Source: Pusillimonas sp044464525
GTDB lineage: Bacteria > Pseudomonadota > Gammaproteobacteria > Burkholderiales > Burkholderiaceae_B
Assembly (NCBI RefSeq): GCF_044464525.1
Contig: NZ_JBIQLE010000012.1
Span: 44,246 to 108,245, forward strand
Length of the DNA stretch: 64,000 nucleotides
Direction: 5' to 3'
Shown: in pieces, positions 42,741-50,696 of the stretch
Layout: each line of letters starts with the position of its first letter
Position numbering within the stretch: the stretch's first letter is position 1
The notes under the pieces: model-generated
What the model was told of the DNA's origin: nothing
What the model saw: only the letters and a program-made list of their open reading frames with translations
Database searches by the model: none
Translations under genes and position numbers: made by a program

Positions 42741-43958
42741 TCAATGAGGGATAAGACGCATAGGCAGCGAGTCAAGGGCCCGCAGTGTGTTGTTCAGCCT
42801 GCGTACCGGCTCGCCAATAAGTTCGAGCCGCTTGACGCGCTTGGCCAGCGTTGAGAATATGATCTCGCCTTCGAGCCGTGCCACCGCTTGTCCGACACAG
42901 CCATGAATCCCGGAGCCAAACGCCATATGGCCGACAGGCTTGCGCTCAATATCGTAGACGTCGGGGTTCTTCCAATGCCTGGGGTCACGATTGGCGGCGC
43001 CAAGGAAGAACAGCACTTTGTCATTCTCTTGCATTGGCAGTCCGCGAAACTCCAGCGACTGATTGACCGTACGGAAAAAAGTTTGTACTGCGGACTCAAA
43101 ACGCAGCCCTTCTTCGAATGCCTGACGGGCCAAGTCGGGGTTCTCGACCAGTTTTTCGTACTGGTCGGGATGATTCACCAGACTGAACAAGGTGTTGCCG
43201 ATGCCGTTTACGGTAGTGTCTACTCCGGCCGACAAAAACGAACGCACCAACATAGGCGCTTCGTCAAAAGTGATTTCGCCGGCATCGGCAGCTTGATAGA
43301 TTTGGTCACCGAACCCACCCGGACGCAATTCTTCTCGCTTGCACTGGTGCATGACCCATTCGCGCACGGGCTCGTAGCGCTCGACCGCCTCTTCGAAAAT
43401 ATGGTTTCTAGGACCAAAGGCATTGAAGACCATATTGCCGTACAGCAACAGGTTCTCGCGCCCGCTTTCTGTCAGCCCGACGGCATCCGGGAAGACCTTA
43501 AGCGGATAAACCTCGCCCAGATCCTTTACGGCGTCGATGTCACCCTGATCAACCAAGCGATCAATCAGCAATTCGGCCTGCTTTTGAAAGTCTTCGCGCA
43601 CCTGCTGCATGGCACGCGGAGAAAGTATGCGGGCCAGCACGGTTCGCGAGCGCGTATGCTGCGGCGGATCGGCCTCGAGAATCAAGCTTGGTGGGCGAAA
43701 TGGCTGCTCAGTTCGGAAATTGGCCAGGCCCACGCCGGCAGACGAAATGAAATTCTGCCAATCATTCAGTCCTGCGCGCACCGTCTCGTGGCGAGCCGAT
43801 GCCCAGATGCCATAGCTTTCGAGCCAGATCAGCTCGCCCGCACCGCGCATCTTCTCGTGGTACGGATAAGGGTTGGTCAAAAAGTCATCCGAAAACGGGT
43901 CGATGTCCAGGCTGGGCACCGAGGCGTTAGGGGCTTCGTATTTTTCAGGATTGTTCAT
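42741..43958 (-). CDS. cytochrome P450, class I bacterial type
   Basis: A 405-residue soluble P450. The I-helix oxygen-activation motif is AGVDTT, the K-helix is EEGLR (E-x-x-R), and the haem loop FGSGIHGCVGQ at 347-357 carries the cysteine ligand C354. With its ferredoxin and reductase in the same operon it forms a complete three-component monooxygenase. The general look is like the CYP199-type enzymes that act on para-substituted benzoates, often O-demethylating them, but that is an impression and not a proven assignment. The leader of about 200 bases from the predicted promoter is unusually long. Confidence 0.94.
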   Translation of the reverse strand: MNNPEKYEAPNASVPSLDIDPFSDDFLTNPYPYHEKMRGAGELIWLESYGIWASARHETVRAGLNDWQNFISSAGVGLANFRTEQPFRPPSLILEADPPQHTRSRTVLARILSPRAMQQVREDFQKQAELLIDRLVDQGDIDAVKDLGEVYPLKVFPDAVGLTESGRENLLLYGNMVFNAFGPRNHIFEEAVERYEPVREWVMHQCKREELRPGGFGDQIYQAADAGEITFDEAPMLVRSFLSAGVDTTVNGIGNTLFSLVNHPDQYEKLVENPDLARQAFEEGLRFESAVQTFFRTVNQSLEFRGLPMQENDKVLFFLGAANRDPRHWKNPDVYDIERKPVGHMAFGSGIHGCVGQAVARLEGEIIFSTLAKRVKRLELIGEPVRRLNNTLRALDSLPMRLIPH

Positions 43959-44163
43959 GGCTGTCTCCTACCAGGCCAGGGTGTTAATGATCATGTACCG
44001 GAACCTGTGTCACGGATATATATCGATCGAGAATGGCGGTGTCGTGGAGCAAATCGGCACTGGCGCCGGCGTGCATGACTGATCCACGGTCCAGCACGAT
44101 CGCCTGCGCCCCAGCCCGATTAGGCTTGCAGCAACAGTTTTAGCCGGTGGGTCGCCAGACGAA

Positions 44164-44201
44164 ATACTAGGCCCAACTAGTTGGTAAGTCAACAAGTTGA
44201 C
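44164..44201 (-). promoter_or_regulatory. P450 operon promoter with paired MarR-type palindromes
   Basis: On the minus strand, TTGACT (44187-44192) and TAGTAT (44164-44169) are 17 bases apart, a good sigma-70 promoter. Between them is the perfect 12-base palindrome CCAACTAGTTGG (44173-44184), and overlapping the -35 box is GTCAAC-AA-GTTGAC (44188-44201). The palindrome centres are 16 bases apart. This is the architecture of a site bound by two MarR dimers to block transcription. The 43959-44163 leader holds no gene. Confidence 0.7.
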
Positions 44202-44234
44202 AAGCCAACCATATGCCTTCTAGGGAAATCCCTA

Positions 44235-44330
44235 GTGACTCACCTAAGCGTTGAAGTCGTCGACATCGAGCGCGAAGGCTATCGAGAGATCAAGCTTTCA
44301 ACCAGAGCAACCGTGCCGCGGGTGGCGTAA
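44235..44330 (+). pseudogene. C-terminal fragment of a second CHMI-type isomerase gene
   Basis: The frame reads HLSVEVVDIEREGYREIKLS and ends at TAA 44328-44330. It matches the last 20 codons of the isomerase at 40033-40401, and the DNA aligns without gaps over 59 bases (40336-40394 against 44241-44299) with eight differences by eye. No upstream part of the gene remains. Confidence 0.8.
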
Positions 44331-44442
44331 GCAAAGGCCGCGAGGTTGACATTGCAGGTCAGATATTCAAAGAGGCAGCCGCCCCTTCGTGATATGGTGA
44401 TATAGATACTCTGGAGTTACCGTTACATAAGAGGAGCGCACC

Positions 44443-47256
44443 ATGGGCAGCACTAATTCTTTCAAAGCCAAGGGTCTGTTAGACGTCGCGGGTAAAGCCT
44501 ACGAAATATATAAACTCAACGCCGTCGCCGACGCCGGGTTCGATGTTGCGAGTCTGCCCTATAGTCTGAAGATCCTGCTTGAGAATCTGCTGCGTACCGA
44601 GGATGGCGTCGACATTACCGCAGACGATATCCGAGCCTTGGCCGGCTGGGACGCCCAAGGTCAGCCCGATCAAGAGATCGCATTCACGCCGGCTCGTGTG
44701 GTGCTGCAAGATTTCACCGGGGTGCCCGCGGTGGTCGACCTGGCCGCAATGCGCGAAGCGATGCAAGACTTGGGCGGCGATGCGAATCGCATTAATCCGC
44801 TTGCGCCGGTCGAACTGGTCATCGACCACTCGGTCATCGTCGACGTCTTTGGCAGTAGCAACGCGTTCGAGAAGAACGTGCAGATCGAGTACGAACGCAA
44901 TCTCGAGCGCTATCAATTCTTGCGTTGGGGCCAAACCGCCTTTAACGACTTCAAGGTCGTGCCACCTGGCACGGGCATTGTGCACCAGGTGAATCTGGAA
45001 CATTTATCGCGTGTCATCTTCACGCAGGAAACCGACGGCGTCACCGCGGCATACCCCGACACCTGCGTGGGTACCGACTCGCACACCCCAATGGTCAATG
45101 GCTTGGGTGTCGTGGCTTGGGGCGTGGGGGGCATCGAAGCCGAGGCCGCCATGCTTGGCCTGCCGATTTCCATGCTCATTCCGCAGGTCGTGGGCTTTAA
45201 ACTTACCGGCTCCTTGCCGGAAGGCTCCACCGCCACCGACCTCGTCCTCACAATCACCGAAAGGTTGCGCCAGCACGGGGTGGTGGGCAAGTTCGTCGAA
45301 TTCTACGGCCCCGGTGTAACGGCAGTGCCATTGGCCAATCGCGCCACGATAGGCAATATGAGCCCAGAGTACGGCTCCACCATCGCGATATTTCCGATAG
45401 ACGAAATTACGCTGCAATACATGGAGTTCACCGGCCGCTCTGCCGAGCAAATCGCGCTGGTCAAGGCATATGCTAAAGAGCAAGGCTTGTGGCACGACCC
45501 GCTTGCCGAACCGCGTTATTCCGAGCGGCTCGAACTTGACCTGTCCACTGTTGTGCCCTCTATTGCGGGGCCCAAGCGTCCGCAAGACCGGATTTCGCTT
45601 GCCGAGGCCAAGCAGGCGTTCCGCGGGACACTGGCAACCTACCTAGACGACACGCCGCAAAAACTGAAGGGCTACGATGAGGCAGTGGCCGGGACATTCC
45701 CCGCGTCAGACCCGACTTCGCCTGAACAACCCGAAAAGGTCTCTGACGCGCCTACCGATCATGTCGACGAAGCCCCTCTCAGCGGCCTGCGCCAGAGAGA
45801 CCCAGTTTCGATCGCGTTAAGTGACGGCGCCGAGTGCCAGATCGATCATGGCTCCGTCGTTATCGCGGCAATCACTTCCTGCACGAACACATCCAACCCG
45901 ACGGTCATGATGGCGGCTGCGCTGCTGGCCAAAAATGCGGTGGAAAAAGGGCTTTCCCGCAAGCCGTGGGTCAAGACCAGCCTGGCGCCGGGGTCTCGGG
46001 TCGTCACTGATTATTATGATCGCGCCGGTCTTACGCCATATCTCGAAGCGTTGGGTTTCAACCTTGTGGGTTATGGCTGTACCACCTGCATTGGAAACTC
46101 CGGCCCGTTAATACCAGAGGTCAGCCAAGCGGTGAACGAGCACGACTTGGCCGTCGTATCAGTGCTATCGGGCAATCGCAACTTTGAAGGCCGAATCCAC
46201 GCCGAAGTGAAAATGAACTATCTGATGTCGCCTCCGCTGGTGGTGGCATACGCCTTGGCCGGCACGATGGACATCGACTTGTTCAATGACGCACTTGGTA
46301 CCGGAAAAGACGGACAGCAGGTGTATCTGAAAGACATCTGGCCCACCGCCGGCGAAGTTGCACAGGTAGTGGAATCGTCCATCGTCTCCGACATGTACAG
46401 AAGCGGCTACGCTGACGTGTTTGCCGGCGACGAGCGCTGGCGGCAACTGCCCACACCCGAGGGCGCCATTTTTGACTGGAGCCCCGATTCAACCTATGTT
46501 CGCAAGCCTCCATACTTCGAAAACATGCCAAGAGAACCGGAGCCCGTCTCAGACATCAGCGGCGCACGGGTTCTGGCCAAACTGGGCGATTCGGTAACCA
46601 CCGACCATATCAGCCCCGCAGGGTCCATTGCCAGGAGCTCCCCTGCGGCCGCCTACCTTACCGAGCATGGCGTGGCCCCCGCAGATTTCAACTCGTATGG
46701 ATCTCGCCGCGGCAATCATGAGGTGATGATACGCGGCACGTTCGCCAACGTGAGGCTGCGCAACCAGTTGGCGCCAGGCACCGAAGGCGGATATACGCGA
46801 GATTTCACAAAAGCCGATTCGCCCGTCACCAGCATCTTCGAGGCCTCACGCGCTTATATCGAGCAAGGCACGCCGCTGGTCATTCTGGCCGGAGCCGAAT
46901 ACGGCTCCGGCTCGTCGCGCGACTGGGCTGCAAAGGGTACAGCCTTGCTTGGTGCGCGCGCGGTCATTGCAGAATCGTACGAACGTATCCACCGCTCGAA
47001 TTTGCTGGGCATGGGAGTTTTGCCGTTGCAGTACCTGGACGGGCAAAACGCCCAGACACTGGGGTTAACAGGGGAAGAGGTTTTCGAAGTGGTCGGCATC
47101 ACGCAGCTTAACGGTGCAAGCAAGGTGGAAACAGTAAGGGTAAAAGCCGGCGATGTTCAGTTCGATGCACTGGTGCGAATTGATACGCCCAGCGAAGCTG
47201 CCTACTATCGCCACGGCGGCATCATGCAATATGTATTGCGCAGCTTGCTGAACTAA
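44443..47256 (+). CDS. acnA: aconitate hydratase A
   Basis: A 937-residue TCA-cycle enzyme converting citrate to isocitrate through cis-aconitate. The [4Fe-4S] ligands are C480 (SCTNTSNP), C546 and C549 (GCTTCIGNSGP); the C-terminal swivel domain contains YGSGSSRDWAAKG. GAGGAG lies six bases upstream of the ATG. The protein is longer than typical AcnA (about 890-900) because of an acidic, proline-rich insertion at about residues 410-455 containing GTFPASDPTSPEQPE. It is transcribed alone, with about 110 bases of its own upstream region. Confidence 0.96.
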   Translation: MGSTNSFKAKGLLDVAGKAYEIYKLNAVADAGFDVASLPYSLKILLENLLRTEDGVDITADDIRALAGWDAQGQPDQEIAFTPARVVLQDFTGVPAVVDLAAMREAMQDLGGDANRINPLAPVELVIDHSVIVDVFGSSNAFEKNVQIEYERNLERYQFLRWGQTAFNDFKVVPPGTGIVHQVNLEHLSRVIFTQETDGVTAAYPDTCVGTDSHTPMVNGLGVVAWGVGGIEAEAAMLGLPISMLIPQVVGFKLTGSLPEGSTATDLVLTITERLRQHGVVGKFVEFYGPGVTAVPLANRATIGNMSPEYGSTIAIFPIDEITLQYMEFTGRSAEQIALVKAYAKEQGLWHDPLAEPRYSERLELDLSTVVPSIAGPKRPQDRISLAEAKQAFRGTLATYLDDTPQKLKGYDEAVAGTFPASDPTSPEQPEKVSDAPTDHVDEAPLSGLRQRDPVSIALSDGAECQIDHGSVVIAAITSCTNTSNPTVMMAAALLAKNAVEKGLSRKPWVKTSLAPGSRVVTDYYDRAGLTPYLEALGFNLVGYGCTTCIGNSGPLIPEVSQAVNEHDLAVVSVLSGNRNFEGRIHAEVKMNYLMSPPLVVAYALAGTMDIDLFNDALGTGKDGQQVYLKDIWPTAGEVAQVVESSIVSDMYRSGYADVFAGDERWRQLPTPEGAIFDWSPDSTYVRKPPYFENMPREPEPVSDISGARVLAKLGDSVTTDHISPAGSIARSSPAAAYLTEHGVAPADFNSYGSRRGNHEVMIRGTFANVRLRNQLAPGTEGGYTRDFTKADSPVTSIFEASRAYIEQGTPLVILAGAEYGSGSSRDWAAKGTALLGARAVIAESYERIHRSNLLGMGVLPLQYLDGQNAQTLGLTGEEVFEVVGITQLNGASKVETVRVKAGDVQFDALVRIDTPSEAAYYRHGGIMQYVLRSLLN

Positions 47257-47272
47257 GGGCGGGTGCTGTTAG

Positions 47273-48151
47273 CTACAGATCGCGGGCCCGTCCACCGATG
47301 GTGGCAGAGAAACTCGCGACAAAAGCACCCAGCAGCAAGGCGGCGAAAGCCCACAGGGAAAAAGCTGCGGCATATTTTCTCGCTGCGTCAGCGGCTTCTC
47401 GCGCCTTCGTCTCAGCTTCCTCGAACGTTTGTTGCGCCTGACCGCCAATTTCGTTCAAGCGCGCGCGCGCTTCACTTTCATCAATATCCGCTCGCTGTGA
47501 GATTAGCCGAACCAAGTAGGTTTGATCCGCCTCGGAAATTTCGCCTTTCACCACGCTTGTGCTCAGGATTAAAGCAACCTCACGGCGGTCGTCCCCTTCG
47601 CGAACTCCGGCATCCATACCGCCGGAGCGCAGCAGTGCATCGGCAAAGTAGTCCATCGAGGCGGCAGGGTCATCAACGCTGGCAAGCTGCCCCGCGGCCG
47701 CTGAAACGGCTTGGGTGCCTACCTTGGCGGTACCCGATATTACCGAACCCACCATGAAGCCATACACAACAAGGCCCACAGCAACGCTAAGCGCCCAAAC
47801 CAGAAACCCATGCGCAGTATCGCGAAAATAAATTTCGTCACTTCGCGGATCTGTCCATTTTGTACGCAACCGCCCGGTTACGTAACCCGCAATGCCATAA
47901 GCAATGATATGCGTCAGGAACATCCAAAGTATGGTACCCACGGCAACCGTCGTTACTGACGCCCCATCGTTCTGCCATGGAGATACCGCCAAAAGCCCTA
48001 GGCCCGTTCCCCCTGTGACAAGGGTCGCCATCAATGCCGCAGCTATCACGGCACCCGCGATAACCGCCCCCCACGATACAGCCGACCGCGTGGATTCATC
48101 GAATACGCGAGCCGATTGGCCCGGTGCTGAAAAATTCTCAGTTGTTTGCAT
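47273..48151 (-). CDS. uncharacterised four-helix membrane protein
   Basis: A 292-residue inner-membrane protein of a family I know only as hypothetical. Helices are predicted at about 25-50, 67-90, 115-140 and 263-285. Between the third and fourth lies a hydrophilic region of about 120 residues with a coiled-coil (EARARLNEIGGQAQQTFEEAETKAREAADAARKYAA region). AAGGA lies six bases before the ATG. A 23-codon membrane peptide gene lies 36 bases upstream on the same strand, and the two are probably one operon. It converges with acnA. Confidence 0.78.
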   Translation of the reverse strand: MQTTENFSAPGQSARVFDESTRSAVSWGAVIAGAVIAAALMATLVTGGTGLGLLAVSPWQNDGASVTTVAVGTILWMFLTHIIAYGIAGYVTGRLRTKWTDPRSDEIYFRDTAHGFLVWALSVAVGLVVYGFMVGSVISGTAKVGTQAVSAAAGQLASVDDPAASMDYFADALLRSGGMDAGVREGDDRREVALILSTSVVKGEISEADQTYLVRLISQRADIDESEARARLNEIGGQAQQTFEEAETKAREAADAARKYAAAFSLWAFAALLLGAFVASFSATIGGRARDL

Positions 48152-48187
48152 GACATGTCCTTTTTATGATGGTCACACTGCTTGTGC

Positions 48188-48259
48188 TTACAGAAATATC
48201 GCCAGCAAAATAATGATTGGAATGGGAATACCCAATAGCCATAAAAGGATGGATCGCAT
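48188..48259 (-). CDS. 23-residue single-helix membrane peptide
   Basis: The minus-strand frame ATG 48259 to TAA 48188 encodes MRSILLWLLGIPIPIIILLA plus IFL, one hydrophobic helix after a single arginine. CAGGAG lies five bases upstream, one of the best ribosome sites in the window. It precedes the four-helix membrane protein by 36 bases. Tiny hydrophobic genes of this kind occur in many proteobacteria without an assigned role; stabilising a larger membrane protein is a common job for such peptides. Confidence 0.72.
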   Translation of the reverse strand: MRSILLWLLGIPIPIIILLAIFL

Positions 48260-48552
48260 AGTCGCTCCTGATGGTTCTCCGCAAGCTGCGAAGATCAATT
48301 AAATGCCTTAGTGGCGCCAAGTGACTTAGAGGGTCGCCGGGCGGCGCGCTAGCTTCCAGCAAGCAGCGTGCCTTAGGGCCGAACACCTGAAGATTGAGAC
48401 CCACCAACGCATGGGGACCCCATGCGGGCTATCAATTGTCAGCGACTGGCGAGTCTGCCTGCTACCTGCTGCTCAGCGCTTCCCGCCGGCGAGCAGGCGA
48501 AGACGCGTTCATCGTCAGTACAACAGGCCCGTCATTTGCTAGAGTTGACAGA

Positions 48553-48790
48553 ATGGCGCTAACTATCTGGACCATTGGTCACTCGACGCGCAGCTTGGAA
48601 GAATTTATAAACCTGCTACAAATCTACGGTGTAGAGGCAATTGCAGACGTCCGTAGTTTCCCGGTTCGCGTAAATACCCCCACTTCGGCCAAGACCTTTT
48701 GGTCGAAGCCTTGCGCGAACGCGGGTTTGGGTATGAGTGGTTTCAGATACTGGACCATGAGCAAAGCCAGCACAGAGTATCTTTGTCCGG
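48553..48790 (+). pseudogene. frameshifted DUF488 gene
   Basis: The first 36 codons read MALTIWTIGHSTRSLEEFIN and onward to ADVRSFP, the DUF488 signature. At about 48661-48665 the frame breaks (CCGGTT where CCGGGTT would keep the frame). In the +1-shifted frame the domain goes on as RKYPHFGQDLLVEALRERGF, GYEWFQ. After that similarity fades and the frame runs into the opposing PIN gene. The product is surely non-functional unless the missing base is a sequencing error. Confidence 0.75.
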
Positions 48791-48835
48791 GAGGCCTCTC
48801 TGGTGCGCATTGAGAAGGAAGAAAATAGTTGAAAA

Positions 48836-49261
48836 TCAGTCTGGAGAAAACGGGTTTTTAAGCGTCAAGCCACCTTCCAATATCTGCCCATGGTTCATAT
48901 CTTCACTATAGAGAGTTTGACACCCCGCGGTAACGGCTGCCGCGACGATGCAGGCATCGTAGAACGACAGCTTATTGCCTTCAGCGATCAAGCGAGCCTG
49001 GTCATGCACAGCTTCCGTTAATGGAACAACCTTGCAAAACCCTCGCACAAGCTCAAGAAATTGCGCTATTTCATCCCATTCCATCTGAAGCTTGCGTCGG
49101 CATACATGCGTTACTTCATTGAGCACCTGGCCACTTATGACCGGGCCGGCTTTGAGCAGCTCCTCGACTTTGTCCGCCTTGCCCGCGTCTGCCGAAAGCA
49201 GATACAGCACAACATTGCTGTCGAGGAAATGCTCGCATTTAATTGCGCGCATTGGCTTCAT
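48836..49261 (-). CDS. PIN-domain ribonuclease toxin (VapC-like)
   Basis: A 141-residue PIN protein. The acidic metal-binding residues appear in HFLDSNVVLYLLS (D14), the VLNEVTHVCRR glutamate, and SFYDACIVAAA with SEDMNHGQ at the C-terminal side. VapC toxins cut tRNA or rRNA and are held inactive by the partner antitoxin. The start overlaps the end of the antitoxin gene by 23 bases, the usual coupling for such pairs. Confidence 0.88.
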   Translation of the reverse strand: MKPMRAIKCEHFLDSNVVLYLLSADAGKADKVEELLKAGPVISGQVLNEVTHVCRRKLQMEWDEIAQFLELVRGFCKVVPLTEAVHDQARLIAEGNKLSFYDACIVAAAVTAGCQTLYSEDMNHGQILEGGLTLKNPFSPD

Positions 49262-49472
49262 CTCGGCTGAAGCGGAAATCGGCTGGGAGCTTGCCCCGGA
49301 AGGTGCGCAGGCGCTTCAATAAAGCATCAGCGCCTGGTTTCTTGCGAATGGCGAAGCGGCGTGCGTCGTCTACGATAATCTCAATATCGTCGCCTTCACG
49401 TAGCTCAAGTGCCTCTACGACGGCGGCCGGCAAGCGTACGGCCAGGCTGTTTCCCCATTTGGCGACTTGCAT
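49239..49472 (-). CDS. AbrB/MazE-type antitoxin
   Basis: A 77-residue antitoxin. The swapped-hairpin AbrB DNA-binding fold covers residues 1-45 (MQVAKWGNSLAVRLPAAVVE, then LREGDDIEIIVDD), followed by the toxin-wrapping tail (KKPGADALLKRLRTFRGKLP). It should neutralise the PIN toxin and repress the pair through the inverted repeat just upstream. Confidence 0.9.
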   Translation of the reverse strand: MQVAKWGNSLAVRLPAAVVEALELREGDDIEIIVDDARRFAIRKKPGADALLKRLRTFRGKLPADFRFSRDEANARN

Positions 49473-49490
49473 ACTTGCCCTCCATCAATT

Positions 49491-49514
49491 GATATACACT
49501 CCATATTGTATATC
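49491..49514. promoter_or_regulatory. toxin-antitoxin operator
   Basis: GATATACA (49491-49498) and TGTATATC (49507-49514) are perfect 8-base inverted arms around an 8-base spacer, about 20 bases upstream of the antitoxin start at 49472. Position and symmetry fit autoregulation by the AbrB-type antitoxin. The remaining bases up to the next gene at 49694 hold no gene that I can support. Confidence 0.6.
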
Positions 49515-49693
49515 CAATGATACTGATGCGCGTCCATCAGGCGCGGGCGCGGACAAAGGAGCATCGGCGACCTGCACATTAACGGCGGGCCGACCCGCCC
49601 GCCCGTCACGCATGGCCGCCAAGAAACGAGCCATCAAGCAAGCCGCTTCCGCATTCGCCGTACTACCGCTGAAAAACAGCAAATCGAGGCCTC

Positions 49694-50617
49694 TCAGTCG
49701 CCCAGGAAGCTTTCCACAGCCTGAGCAAGAAGACCCGGCCTATCCAAATGGACCATATGCCCGCAATCATCAATACGCAGCCGCTCCAGCGCCTTTACCC
49801 TGCCCAGGCGCTCTTCGAATTCATCGCGCGAAAATCGCTCGCTGGATAGCGGGGTTTGTTCCACTTTATCCCCTTCCACCCATAGGACCCGGGCTTCAAT
49901 ACTGTTCCAAGCTGCAAGGACCTCGTCACAACGGTACAGTATCGGGTTCACGCGCTTATGCACCGCATCGGCCATCACATGCCAGCGTCCGTCCGATCTG
50001 CGTTCGGCCCACTCCCCGGCAAGCCAGATAGCGAACCCTTCTTCCATATGGGGGCTGCGTTTCATCAAGTGGTCGGCGACGTCTTGCAAACTTGCAAATG
50101 TGCGGATGGAAACCGGCGTCTTCAATTCTGATAGCCATTGAGCCAATCTGGCCGGCGCCTCGGACGGTGATGTTCGCGCAAGGCCGAACCCCTCGACATT
50201 GACCAGACGCCTGATACGCTCGGGGCAAGTTCCCGCATAAATCATCGCGATATTGCCGCCCATGCTGTGACCCAGAAGGTCAATCGGAGCATTCGGCGAG
50301 ATATGGTCAATGACTGCGTCAAGGTCGGCGTAATAATCGTAAAACCAATAGCTGTCGCTGGGCCGCGAAGCCCTGCTTCCGCCAAACCCTCGCCAGTCAA
50401 TGGCGATAACCTCGCGCGCTGTACTTAACGTATCCACAAACCGCTGAAAAGAAGCCCCCACATCCATCCAGCCATGAGCAAGAAGAAGCGGAGGCGCGCC
50501 CAGCTTCGCACCTTCTTGCGCCGGCCAGCGACGAAGACGATACGACACATCGTTTCTGATCTGGATTTGCTCGGTCGTGCTGGTTCTGCTTGGGGTATAG
50601 GAAGATATTGCGTTCAT
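49694..50617 (-). CDS. alpha/beta hydrolase
   Basis: A 307-residue alpha/beta-fold hydrolase. It shows the oxyanion segment LLLAHGWMDVG, the nucleophile elbow LLGHSMGGNIA with catalytic serine, and the histidine in RIDDCGHMVHLDRPG near the C-terminus. Homologues include meta-cleavage product hydrolases and haloalkane dehalogenase-like enzymes; DWRGFGGS after the first strand is like epoxide and ester hydrolases. It lies 79 bases after the MarR gene at the end of the TRAP-monooxygenase-dioxygenase unit and could cleave the ring-opened product. Confidence 0.88.
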   Translation of the reverse strand: MNAISSYTPSRTSTTEQIQIRNDVSYRLRRWPAQEGAKLGAPPLLLAHGWMDVGASFQRFVDTLSTAREVIAIDWRGFGGSRASRPSDSYWFYDYYADLDAVIDHISPNAPIDLLGHSMGGNIAMIYAGTCPERIRRLVNVEGFGLARTSPSEAPARLAQWLSELKTPVSIRTFASLQDVADHLMKRSPHMEEGFAIWLAGEWAERRSDGRWHVMADAVHKRVNPILYRCDEVLAAWNSIEARVLWVEGDKVEQTPLSSERFSRDEFEERLGRVKALERLRIDDCGHMVHLDRPGLLAQAVESFLGD

Positions 50618-50696
50618 GCGATGATGCTAACACTTGGCGCTGCGGGCGACTGCTCGTTACCCCCCCGGCCACCGCTTCTGGCTGCCGAGCAATACG

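Noticed and set aside
42888..44078. 396-codon open frame on the plus strand, antisense to the cytochrome P450
   Set aside because: It mirrors the P450 codons, has no recognisable domain and no ribosome site; the P450 on the other strand has all its catalytic motifs.
49612..49693. Small basic frame MAAKKRAIKQAASAFAVLPL upstream of the alpha/beta hydrolase end
   Set aside because: It has no ribosome site and runs on through the antisense of the hydrolase gene; unlikely to be real.
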